DNA of 64,000 nt from Aedes albopictus (taxonomy: Eukaryota > Arthropoda > Insecta > Diptera > Culicidae). Below, in pieces: positions 1 through 11,800 of the stretch. The stretch spans positions 46,349,464 through 46,413,463 of the forward strand of contig NC_085138.1 of NCBI RefSeq assembly GCF_035046485.1, given 5' to 3'. The translations under genes were made by a program, and so were the position numbers. The first letter of the stretch is position 1, and every line of letters starts with the position of its first letter. The notes under the pieces were generated by a model, which worked only from the letters and a program-made list of their open reading frames with translations, ran no database searches and was not told the DNA's origin.

Positions 1-1054
1 CAGTTCTAGGCTGGATCCGTGCTTGGAATCTACTCCAGGGACCCTCAGGGAACCGGCCCAAGAGCGGTCAAATATTATTTTTCGTTCAGGTTTAGCAATA
101 TGGGTATCAAACTTCAAAATTTTCTAATACCAGTTAGAAAACGGTCACTAGTAGATGTTTTGCGCACATTGGCCACCGGGAGGACCGACCCAGTGATCCC
201 ACGCGGAACAAGATGTCGGCCATTTTGAAAACTGTTTGCATCCCACACTGGGAAGAACGCTAGTGCTCTGGATAACCATCCTAGAGGTTTCGTATCTTCA
301 GAGAAATGTCTTGTAACAGTTTTTACTATAATCTGGTTACCTAATACTTGATCTAGATAAGTTGAAACTGATCTAGATCAGTTCTATCTTTTCATAGAAG
401 TGTCCTAGAAGAAAATTTTCTTCTGCAAAGATGTTCAGACTGCTGTTTTTGGCATTTCTTCCGAAGACACCTGGACTGTAAAATGTAAACAAAAGGCACA
501 GTGGGCCACTTCATGAAAAATGTAAAAAAAATCATGTTTGATCAACTTTTTGTGAAAAAATATTCTAGAAGAGTGCTTTTACTACACGTTTGCAACCGTA
601 TTCGACCAACAGAAAACAAAATATTCAAATAGTTGCTTTTTCGTCAATTTTCAACCGATTTCTTTCATCTTAGAACCATTTCAATCGTATTGATGTCTAG
701 TTTTAGGAATCCTGTTGGAGATTTTTGGATTGTCCGCCTATCCAGAGTTCCCTTTGGGGCTAAATTTCTTAGACTAAATGCTCAAATCCCAGTTATATTT
801 CAACGAATTTTCACAGTTTGTGTATGTGAATAAATATAGAATTCCTTGCAGTTTTGAAGCTGCAGAAACAGTGAGCTGCTGTTAAAAGGTTTTATTCTCC
901 CCAAGAAGTTGCGTCCGTAACAGGCGTAATAGAGCATCAAGAAATCTCATCAGTCTAATGATCAGACTGCTTTTCCTGAAAGTTTTAAGAAGAAGAACCC
1001 ATGATTTAATGTGGTCGAAAAAAATTTCCGTCCCTGAACACCCCATTTTACGGT
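1..1054. other. Gene-free flank upstream of the trefoil cluster
   Basis: No open frame here looks coding and no terminal inverted repeats could be matched. The sequence is moderately AT-rich with poly(A/T) runs, and there is a short TGATCTAGAT-type dyad around 350-385. It may be old repeat sequence, but I cannot assign a family. Confidence 0.4.
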
Positions 1055-1349
1055 AAACTAGACTTCCCCGTTTGGCATTTCATTCTGAATTATGCCAAAT
1101 AATCATTATGCCAAACGACCAAACGGGGTAAACCCATGTTAACTTGTTAAGAGGTGCTCCGGCGATTTTATGTCAAGTGACTTTATGCCATAGGGATGGA
1201 ACTTTCCAGGCGCGATCTAAATCGAGAACGATTTCGATCGGATCAATTAGGTTTGCGTCGAATCAATATTACGGAACGAATGGTTGGCTATAGGATTCAA
1301 GACTTAATTAAATAACGTTCAGAATTGCTTTAACTATTCGATAGTTAAA

Positions 1350-1970
1350 ATGGGACTTTTCAACGCGTTGTTTTTTGTGCTAAGTGCTTTGCTTATCGAC
1401 ACTGGATATTCCAGTGTCTCGGCGCCCTTTTGCCAATGTCCGTGCGAGAACCGCATATCCATCAGTAAAGACTGGTTCAACTGCATAACTATCTACAGTA
1501 TGAAAACAAAAGGATACGTAACAGCGGACGAACACTATCCTTTTTTTAAGGAAGATCGATACGTGTTCGCTACCAACCAGAACAAATTATGGGGAACAGC
1601 AAAGTGGAAGGTAGAGTACAGGGAGGGTAATAATGGGACCTACGGTCTCAAGAATTTGTACGTCAAGGAATGGCTGCACGTGGGAAGAAACGACCAGGCA
1701 CGTGATTCTTTCCGCCGATACCTGTTAACCAAGATAAAGGGCGATCCGAATATTCCTCCACGAGATGGCTACTGGCAGTTCATTCCGGATCCGAAAATCG
1801 GCAAAGACGTGTATCGCATTCGGAACACTTTCACTGGCGAGTACCTCTTCGTGGATGACGAGCAGCATATTCAAAGGTACGACTACAACCGGCTGTACCT
1901 GTGGCGACATACGGGCAATTATCAATCTACCGATAATAGACATTGGTTCAAGATAGCCAAGTGTAAATGA
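1350..1970 (+). CDS. Secreted beta-trefoil-like protein, copy 1
   Basis: This is an intronless gene of 206 codons. Residues 1-25 form a hydrophobic signal peptide, followed by a Cys-rich start (C28, C30, C32, C45) and a terminal Cys at 205. No transmembrane segment follows, so the product is predicted to be secreted. The mature part shows three related blocks. Each has an N/S-x(5-6)-G/W-[YFL]-[LV] start, a middle R-Y or L-Y-L strand and a closing W-x-[FV] (WKVEY, WQFIP, WFKIA), which is the signature of a beta-trefoil. An NGT glycosylation sequon lies in the middle. The ATG is the first in the open frame and its context matches copy 2. AATAAA follows at 2065-2070. The gene lies 570 bases beyond the Rrp5 stop, on the opposite strand. 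Function is unknown. Beta-trefoils often bind sugars or act as protease inhibitors, but no binding residue can be named here. Confidence 0.85.
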   Translation: MGLFNALFFVLSALLIDTGYSSVSAPFCQCPCENRISISKDWFNCITIYSMKTKGYVTADEHYPFFKEDRYVFATNQNKLWGTAKWKVEYREGNNGTYGLKNLYVKEWLHVGRNDQARDSFRRYLLTKIKGDPNIPPRDGYWQFIPDPKIGKDVYRIRNTFTGEYLFVDDEQHIQRYDYNRLYLWRHTGNYQSTDNRHWFKIAKCK

Positions 1971-2064
1971 TGTGGAAATGGTTGAAACCGGTACGGATCA
2001 GCGCACAGAAGTACACGGTATAACTGTATTCATGGCAGTGAATTTTTAATAGCTTTGATCATAA

Positions 2065-2070
2065 AATAAA
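2065..2070 (+). terminator. Poly(A) signal of trefoil gene 1
   Basis: AATAAA lies 95 bases after the stop codon. The corresponding signal in copy 2 is at 6726-6731. Confidence 0.6.
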
Positions 2071-2539
2071 GATTTGTTCATCCAAAACAAATTTCAAATT
2101 AAGACTCTATAACTATTGTCTCTACGTGAGTACCTTATTTGGCATAATGCCGATTGACATAATAGCTGACTGATGTAAAAGTCGTTTGGTATAACATGGA
2201 GAATATCAAATTTGAAAAAATAAGAAACTGAGATGTTCAATTAATACATTCTACGCAGACTAATGTGATTGTTTTGGAGATGAATCAGGGTTGTAAATGC
2301 GTACAAAAATACATAATAAGAATCATGAAAGTTGTTCTCAACCACGCGCCATCTGATCTGTACAGAATGTCTCAATATAAAGAAATCAATTCCAATGCAG
2401 TCATCATCATTCAAATCAGCTCTGTTTCATAATGAAGGCGATATTTACTTCAATCATAATAGAAAGGTTTCAATCAACCTTCTAAAGAATAGGATCATAA
2501 CAACAATCTTACCTTAACAGTTAAAAAACGACAGAAACT

Positions 2540-2889
2540 CTACCCACTTGCGGTGACCCCACTCGAACTAAGCTGCTTCTCGACGTAGTCCGCTGCGGCT
2601 TGCTTGATCCGTTTCACGGCCTCCCGATCGCCGTGTTTCTCCTCGAACGCCACGTACTTGGTGTAGAGCGTTTTCATGTTCTTCATCGGTAACCGCTGGG
2701 CAATGGCACGGTCCAACGTTTGCCGGGCCACATCGATGAGCTCGTCCTTGACCAACATGTCCACGTACTGGGACCAGATGTCGGTTCGCTTCGGGTACGA
2801 CGTCAGGATCTGTTCGAACAGAATGTGGGCCTCGTCCCGTTCGCCGTTGCGGTTGTGCAGGAAGGCGAACTTCACGATCAGGGGGATGT
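2540..2889 (-). CDS. Rrp5: Rrp5 exon 5: C-terminal HAT repeats
   Basis: This exon codes for the last 116 residues. It contains HAT-type helices such as the stretch beginning IPLIVKFAFLHN and the FEQILTSYPKRTDIW block, which is strongly conserved in Rrp5 C-termini and in the related CstF-77 family. It ends in TAG (2540-2542 on the plus strand). The acceptor is CTACAG just above 2889. Confidence 0.92.
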
Positions 2890-5800
2890 CTGTAGGAGTT
2901 GAAAGGGAAGAGCATTTTGAATTAATATTCATTTGGTATAATGTCATTCGCCAACTTACGCTCTTTTGTCTCCAACGATTTCAGCGCTTTGCTGAGCAGA
3001 GGTTTCACCTTGGCGGCCTGTCCCAACTTGTAGTAAGAACTGCCCAACAGGAGCCACATTTCCGGCTGCTTGCGGAACCGTTTCTGCAGAATGTCGATTA
3101 TGTCCAAAGCCTCCGCCGTCTTGCCGCAATCGATTACGATTTCGATCACCCTCGAGTACACTTTGAACGGATCGTTATACTGAATGGCCTCCTGAAGCAC
3201 CTCCTTGAACGTTTCGACCGTTTCGTACCGGAGTTCCAGATTGAGCAACGCAATCCACACGTTGAGGCGTTCGCCTTCCTCCCGGAAATTGATGGTCTTG
3301 AGCGCTCGCCGTGCTACGGCTCTGGCCTTTTCCACCTCGGCCGATTCCATGTGGAACACCATGTAGCGGATCCACAGCAGGCTGCTGTTCGGTTGGGACA
3401 GAAGCTGACGATCGAACTGGTCCGGCGTATGAGGATCCGCCGAAACGTCAGCCAACTGGTCTTCGATCTGACGAATTCGCTGCTCCTCTTGTTTCATCGC
3501 TTCGAAACGCTCCTTCGCATTGAGGCGCTTCTTCGGTTGCACTGTCGGTTCCTCGTCGTCATCGCTGGAGTCCGAATCTTCCTTCTTGGATGAGGGGTTG
3601 GTGCTCCAGAAACCGCCCGCTCCTGGCAGAGTTCCTGGCAGGGTTTGCTGTTTCGGCATGACTCCTGTCTTGACGATCTTTACAGGCTTAACCAGTTCTA
3701 AGGTCGGTTTCTGAGCCTGGTGACCAGCCTTGTTCTTCTTCTTTTTAAACTTGGTCTGCTGAGCTAGTTGATGCAGTTTATCTTTCTTTTCAAGCTGAAC
3801 CTTGTTCGCTTTTTGGGAGGAGCCCGACTGTTTGTCCTGTTTCGAATTAGGAGGAGCGTTGGCAGCCGGGCTTTTGGATAAAAAATGCTTCTTGTTTTTG
3901 TTTTTCTTGCCGTGCATCTTTTGTCTTGCCATCAGGTCATCTGCTCCGTCCAGCTGGCTTATAACAAACTGCTTACCGGCTTTCAACTTTTTGCCCGTGG
4001 CTTTCTTTTTCTCGTTTTTGCCTTTCAACGCCTTGGCAGGTGATTCGACGGCGTTGGTTTTCTTGACCTTTAGAAGTGGTTCTGATTTTGTAACAGTCGT
4101 CTTTTTCTTCTGCTTCTTCTTAGATTTCTTTTTGGGCTCTTGAGGGATCGGCTTCGGTTCTGGTGCATCTTCATCTGAAAATGAGAAATCAAAAAAAAGT
4201 ATACATGTAACTTCATGTAGACATCATGACCGAAATCGGAAACTATCATGGCGCTAACATTTACTCCAAACGCACACAACTCTTTGTCATCAACAATGTA
4301 CGGTACCGACGGGCGCTTCCGCATGACCTTGATTGAAGCAACTGTATCTGCATACGCGCAGATTCTTCTACCCTCTTAAGATGTTAATGAGCAGATTTTG
4401 TATCCGGGTCATGACACGCGAGACTAAACGAACAAGTAACGATGATTTATTATAACTATGGGAAGCTGAATGTTTGGGAGTAATAAACAAATTGCTAACA
4501 GTCCTTTTCAATGAAGTAGGTTGAAGTTTGTTGAAGTTGCTGCATCTTGCTCTTACCTATTCGTCAACAAATGAGTAAGAGCAGGATGCAGCAAATTCAA
4601 CAATATTCAACCTACTTCAATGAATAGGACTAACGATCGCCAACTAGGAATATCCACTGGTATCTTCGATTACACCCCGATCGTGTAACCCTAGGTTTCT
4701 CCGAAGTGCAGTAACAGATCTCCGTCCAACGCCTCCGTACTAATGTCAGCTAGTTGATATTTTGTTGTAATTGATTGTACATCTAGCTTTCATTCAGCAA
4801 CATGATCACGGACAAAACGATATCGAATATCTATATATTTCGCTCGTTTGGATTCCAAATTCTTCGCCATTCCAATGCATCCATGGTTAACTTATTATCT
4901 TCGAATATCGTCACTGGTACCACATGCTTTACGCCTAAATCATACAGAACTCCTGTCCTGTCAGCCATATAGCTTCAGCAGCAGCACAGCTCAGCGCAAC
5001 ATATTCTGCTTCACTGGACGACATCGCAACACTTGATGTTGATTGTTTCTTGCTTGACCAGGATATTGTGTTTCCAAAAACTTGAAAAACAAATCCGCTG
5101 ACTGACTTCCGGTCGTCTTGGTCGCCAGCCCAATCCGCATCTGCAAATCTAGTGAGGAGCTTTGCATACTTATGCCATTTGAACTCCAGTGTCATATGTT
5201 TAGTTCCTTTCAAATATCGCGAAACTCGTTTTAGCGCCATCCAATGTCGTGGTCTAAGGTTGTTGTTCGAATCTACCGAGAAACCCTACCGGGAAACATA
5301 TATCTGGTCTAGTCCACATCCTGGAGTACATAAGGCTTTCCCAACAGCTCACGATATTGTTCCTGAATTGGATCGTCCTGGGATTTGGTCAATTGAAGGT
5401 TTTTTTTTTCATGGGGCTTCTTGGTAGATTATAATCTTCTTCTTTATGGCTCGACGTCTCCACTGGGACTTGGCCTGCCTCGCTTCAACTTAGTGATCTT
5501 TGAGCACTTCCACAGTTGTTAATTGATCTTTGCCCGCCATTGCATGAATGTGTATATTGTGAGGCAAGCACAATGATACACTATGCCCAGGAAGTCGAAA
5601 AAAAAATCCCAACCGGCACAGGAATCGAACTCGCCGTCTTCGAATTGGCCCTTACCACTAGGCTAACTGGAGACCCCGACATTCCGCTTGTAGTGTGTAG
5701 TCAACTATTGTAATATTATGCAAACTGAACTTCCCCTTTTGGCATAGTGGTCTTTTGGCATTTCATTCTGAATTATGCCAAACGACCAAACGGGGTAAAC

Positions 5801-8800
5801 CCATGTTAACTTGTTAAAAGGTGCTCCGGCGATTTTATGCCATAGGGATGGAACTTTCCAGGCGCAATCTAAATCGAGAACGATTTTGATCGGATCGATT
5901 AGGTTTGCGTCGAATCAATACATACTACGGAACGAATGATTGGTTATAGGATTCAAGACTTGATTAAAAAACGTTCAGAATTGCTTTAACTATTCCATTG
6001 TTAAAATGGGACTTTCCAACGCGTTGTTTCTTGTGCTAAGTGCTTTGCTTATCGACACTGGATATTCCAGTGTCTCGGCGCCCTTTTGTCAATGTCCGTG
6101 CGAGAACCGCATATCCATCAGTAAAGACTGGTTCAACTGCATAACTATCTACAGTATGAAAACAAAAGGATACGTAACAGCGGACGAGCATTATCCTTTT
6201 TTGCAGTATTACGAGCGATACGTGTTCGCTACCAACCAGAACAAATTATGGGGAACAGCAAAGTGGAAGGTAGAGTACAAGGAGGGTAATAATGGGACCT
6301 ATGGTCTCAAGAATTTGTACGTCAAGGAGTGGCTGCACGCGGGAAGAAACGACCAGGCACGTGATTCTTTCCGTCGATACCTGTTAACCAAGATAAGGGG
6401 CGATCCGAATATTCCTCCGCGAGATGGCTACTGGCAGTTCATTCCGGATCCGAAAATCGGCAAAGACGTGTATCGCATTCGGAACACTTTCACTGGCGAG
6501 TACCTCTTCGTGGATGACGAGCAACATATTCAAAGGTACGACTACAACCGGCTGTACCTGTGGCGACTTACGGGCAATTATCAATCAACCGATAACAGAC
6601 ATTGGTTCAAGCTAGCCAAGTGTAAATGATGTGGAAATGGTTGAAACTATAGTACGGCTCAACGCACAGCAGTACACGGTATAACTGTATTCATGGCAGT
6701 AAAATTTTAATAATTTTGAGCAAAAAATAAAATTTTTTTCATCCAAAACAACTTTAAAATTAAGACTCTATAACTTGTCTCTACGTGAGTACCTTATTTG
6801 GCATAATGCCGATTGACATAATAGCTGACTGATGTAAAAGTCGTTTGGTATAACATGGAGAATAGCAAATTTGAAAATAAGAAACTGAGATGTTCGATTG
6901 AGACATTCTCTCCATAAAAATTTCAAAATTTTTGTATGGGCAAAAGTCTACGAGGAGGGAGGGAGGAGGTCTTAGATGACCAGATTTTGGTCTACGTGGT
7001 TTATGAACAGCCCCAAATTCAAGACAGCGTAGCCGTTTTTGAATGAAAGTTGAAACCATACAGTCGAGCCTCCAGCAGAGTAAAAAGATAAAATTACGAC
7101 ACTAGTAAGTATAATAGATTATGCAACATTATTCTTTATAGCCAAAAGAGAAACATTAATTGCTGTAGATGCAAGATTTCAAACATCATAATAATTTGGA
7201 TGACCCCAGCTGATCTGAAAATGTTCATTCAGAAGATTTACTGGGCATGATAGATTACATATCGTAGTTTTGTATAATGATAAAAGTTACCGTTACACCC
7301 GTAGATTAAAGAATCTAAACTCAAGAACAGTTTGGATGACCTAGGATATCCAGAAAAAATATTCTGCATCATATGATACCCTTTTTATGCTGTTGAGTAC
7401 CAAAACTACAGAAATAAATAGAGGAAATACTACCAATAAAGCTTGAAAAAAAAATCAAAGGGTTAAAACTAACAAAGCAGCTGGTAAGAATGATATCTGC
7501 TATTCTATTCTGCTATTATCAACGCATCCCCTGGCTTTCGCCCATCTGCGTTGTCTTTTCACTAGGCAATACGTCTACCAATTGATGTTTATGGGCTTGC
7601 CGGACCAAGTCATGTAGCTAAGCCAAACACCCCACCTACAACTGTTGGGTAGGCACCATTGTCCCGCCCACTGGTCTTTTACAGCTAGTTGTAGGTGCAT
7701 GCGTGCGTGTAAGTATTGGTGTATGTGTGTTAGTGTTGGTGTATTGTAGGCGCCAACTCGTTCTAATCCACTCTGATTGCTAACACCCTATTGAACCATT
7801 ACCCTTAAATCTGGCAGTCTATGAAATAGAATGAGTTAAGCGCCTGTACATAACAGTCAGTTAATCAAACAAGCAATATTAGTATTAAAGCGAAGATACA
7901 ATGAAGCAACGCCCCGAAACTCGAGAGCACAAACCCCAAGAACCAAATAACAGGTTGCGCGAACAGTCGATCGACTGGCCACCACCAGTGAATAACCAAT
8001 CGAGCAAACCCTCCAGCACAAACCGCCACCAGCTCTCCCGACCTGCGCCCAACAAATTCGAGGCACAGCCCAGCCATAGCTTCACCTTAAAACCAAAATC
8101 TAGATTGCAGAGCACAATACTTCCCAAGTAACCACGCAGCTCGGGCCGCAAATCACGCACAACACGTCACAAATAAAACAAACACTACCCCGCCCGTACA
8201 ACCGAAACCGATCTAGGGTAGAGAAGGGTCTCTTTCCACTCCAACCCGGACTCAACTGCACCCACAGGGTAGCACACCCCACACACATTGCACTCATGCA
8301 TCCATCATGACCCGAGCCGCACGGTCACCTGGGTTGCTTCTATCTGCATGACCTCACCCAACCCATAACGCAGAGTTTACATCCCTCTCTTGCATTACAA
8401 AGCAGTCCCTCTTCCCAAAATTTATGCGTGGTATAAATGAGATTATAAAGCTGAAGAAATCGTCACCAACACAACCGCCAACAATGAGTACTCAATGGTG
8501 TCGGCAGAATCAATGACGACCCCCTCAGTCCCAAACCCAATTATCCTACACTACCCAAGCAATCACAATGCTGAAGCCGTACGCACTGCCCGTACGAAGT
8601 ACATACAGACCTACCCGCACCGCCTAAACAAACCACCTAGGCCGAACACAAGCGAAAAGCGGCGCCACCACTGTTGAACCACGACTATACCAGTAGGTAT
8701 AATTGCAATTAAGCAATCGTAGAACCATTCCCCGCTCCTACTCAGCCCTAACGATCCATAGCAATGCTTGTCAATATATGCACCCCACACACGCAACCCC

Positions 8801-11800
8801 CACAACCCAACAGTATGGTCACTTGAGTATCCCTGGGATTTTGATTACATGATGGTCAAGGATCACAGCCATCAAAACGTTCCACACTTTACCAGGGCTT
8901 GCGACCTGTAACTATGATGATTTCCGCTATGGGAAACCATGATAGCTAGCGGTGTTAACAAAGCAGCTGGTAAGAATGATATCGTAGCTGAACTCATCAA
9001 GATAGGCCCAGAAAAGTTGACCATCTGTCTGCACCGGTTCAAAGTCGAGATCTGGGCAACCGAACATCTACCGGAGGAGTGTAAGAAATGAGTAATCTGC
9101 CCCATCATGAAACGAATGAGTAAACATGGGAAGCTAACAAGCTGGTTCCGTCGATGGTCGGTCGACAACGAACAAGATCTTTATCATACTGCCAATCATC
9201 CAGCAATGTCCCATAATCTGTTCTTTGATTTCAAGGAAGAGTCGATTGCTCGGAGCTATGGAAAATCATAGGCGATTGTGTAAATATTTCAGTTGAACTC
9301 TTCACTAAATGCTATTCAACATTTCCTTAAGACGTGTAATGCGCTGACTCGGGAATTTCACAAAATCCGGTCAACTTGTCTGCTTTGGAAATATGGCGTG
9401 GTCATTTTGGAACAGTTGCAGTGCCTCTTGTCAAAGATTCACAATGCATTAATGTGATGTGAACAAATGATTCTGTGTACGTATCATGACCGTTGATAAG
9501 CTTGAAAAGTTTAAATTACATGCTTAATTGGTCAAATAAAAAAAAAAACTGCCATCAACTCACCTTTATCGATCCCGGAGTCACTCTGCGCTTCGGCATC
9601 CTCTTCTTCATCAGCATTCTCGTCGGACACTTCCTTCGGATCATCCAAAAGTGGCTCCTCATAGTCATCCGGCAGCCAGCAAGCTTTGTCGCTTTTGTCC
9701 TTCTTCTCGGAGGGTTTCCAAATGAAGTCTTTGAATTTTTCGTGCAGTTCCTCGGTCAACCCTAGCAACAATCCATCGGAAATTCGAAGTAGGAAAACCT
9801 GTGCTTTCTTCGCTAGCGGTTTCACTGGGCCGAGGTCATTGTAGTGGCACCGAACCGGCACGACGGCCAGCGGTGAGTCCACCTTCGGAAGACAACCAAC
9901 GGCAACGTGTTGGTTCTGGAATAGCGTCACCAGTTCCCGTGGTCCATCTTCAGTTCCCAGTTGTTCCTTTGGCACATTGGCTTCGTCCGAGTCCGCAAGA
10001 TGCTTCAGATATTTCTTTACGACGCACACATGAACCAACTGCTTCTCAACGTCGACCCACACAACTCGACCTTCCAGTAGATCACGCAGTGAGTAACCCC
10101 CGTCCCGTTTTGGATCTTTTGTTACTATTCCCTTGGCTCCAGCAGTGTCCTCCACGTCCCCCAGACGAACCACCATCTGGTCGCTGTCCGGAATAAAGCT
10201 GTCCACCACACAGGTTACGCTCTGTCCGACGGTGTACTGAGCAAAGGCCTTATCGCGGGATTTGAATCTGAAACGAAATCAATGTTAATCGATTAGCTCT
10301 GCGTCGAATGCAGTCGTCGATAGCTACAATCTATTATAAGTCCGATTTAAACAGCTACAGGCGTTCATTTATCAAAATGAAACTTCTCAAGGTGTTAGTT
10401 TTCCTTCTAAGTGCTTTGTTCATCAACACAGTTTACCCGTTACAACGGCCAGCAACCTTCTGCCAGTGTCCGTGTGAAGCCCGCGTAGCCATCAATCCGG
10501 CCTGGTTCAGCTGTGTGGCCATTAGTAGCCTTAAAACCGGGGGTTACCTGACAGCAGACGAACAATCCGCGTACATACCGAACGCTGAGCGATATACCTT
10601 CGTTACCAACAATAATCAATTTTATATAACTGGGAAGTGGATAGTGGCACCCTACAATGCCGCCAATAGTACATACTCTCTAATGAATCATCACGTGAAG
10701 GAGTGGCTGCATGCGGGATCTGATGAATGGGCACGGGATGCCTCCCGGCGGTATCTCCTGACCAAGATCAAAGGCAATTCGAATATGGCGCCCAGGGATG
10801 GCTACTGGCAGTTCATTCCGGATGCCAAGATGGGTAACGCTGTGTACCGCATCAGAAACGCCTTGACGGGCGAGTTCTTATATGTGGACGATGAACAGCA
10901 CGAGCAACGGAAGCAATTCAAGCGGGTTTACTTGTGGAGACATGCGGGCCACTACCAGGCTACCGATGTTAGGCACTGGTTCAGACTGGCCAAATGCTGA
11001 TGGGTTCTGTTATCATAAGCACAGCAATCATCGATTCTATAACACTAGCCCGAACGACACTAGCCCGAATACACCGTTAGCCCGAATGTCACAAGCCCGA
11101 ATACCACAAGCCCGAATCGAAATTCATCTATCAGTATCTTGGTAATAATAGAATACGGAAGAACAGCGTATATTCCAAAGAAGGAAAAACCTCTGCCGGA
11201 TTTGTAAATTGATTATGGCGCTGATGGTGGTGCTAATACGATTTGCATCAATAAATCATGAAAGAATAGCCGATAGCTTAAAGAAGGAAAAATCTCTGAT
11301 GAAATTGTTAATCAGTTTTTCCCAAAATACCTTATGCTACCATTCGGGCTAGTGGCATTCGGGCTTTTGTCATTCGGGCTAGTGTTACAGAACCGCAATC
11401 ATCATTGTTTGTTAGCAATGATAGATTATACTAACGATTAGTTTATTTTTAAAAACTAATAAAATAAAGATTCAATCGGTTGTGCTACTTTTCCCCGAAT
11501 GGCACTTTTTCCCGAATTACCCATTTCTCCGAATCACACCCTTCTTTATTTTATAGTCGGTTCTTCAAGTTTTATTGCTCCTCAGACCTGCTGAAACACT
11601 TCAGAATGAAGAATGACATAATGGTAGTATGCCCCCTTCTTTCCATTGCTGCTTGTTCTTTCTAGAACCAAATTGACCCTAACGGCTTGTCAAATTGTGA
11701 TCAGTTAACTTTTTGAGCAACCGGGTGAGCAACCTAGTCAGCCGGATCACGAACATTTTGTGGCGATTGTACGACATTCTCCCGAAAACCAGTTCCCCGA

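Larger units (their letters stand above)
1055..2252 (+). repeat. Duplication unit A containing trefoil gene 1
   Basis: This segment matches 5721-6909 from about 300 bases upstream of the trefoil start codon to about 280 bases past its stop. The shared sequence includes the ATGCCAAACGACC-type upstream stretch, the whole coding exon, the poly(A) signal, and a downstream stretch with TTTGGCATAATGCC. Differences are scattered substitutions and short indels, for example 16 extra bases near 1097-1112 in this copy. Flanking sequence diverges abruptly, so this is a segmental duplication rather than general gene family similarity. Confidence 0.85.
4175..9563 (-). other. Rrp5 intron 3 with nested gene and mobile debris
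   Basis: This is a 5389-base intron. Reading in plus-strand order it holds a small RTE piece, a hairpin MITE, a copia fragment, a reversed SINE, trefoil gene 2 inside duplication unit B, low-complexity sequence, an insertion bounded by a 28-bp direct repeat, and another RTE piece. About 9290-9563 shows nothing recognisable. Confidence 0.85.

Noticed and set aside
2676..3593. 305-codon plus-strand open frame
   Set aside because: It is the antisense shadow of Rrp5 exons 4 and 5, crosses a splice junction and has no domain.
10308..10376. Upstream ATG for trefoil gene 3
   Set aside because: It would put 23 polar residues before the signal peptide. The ATG at 10377 matches the paralogs.
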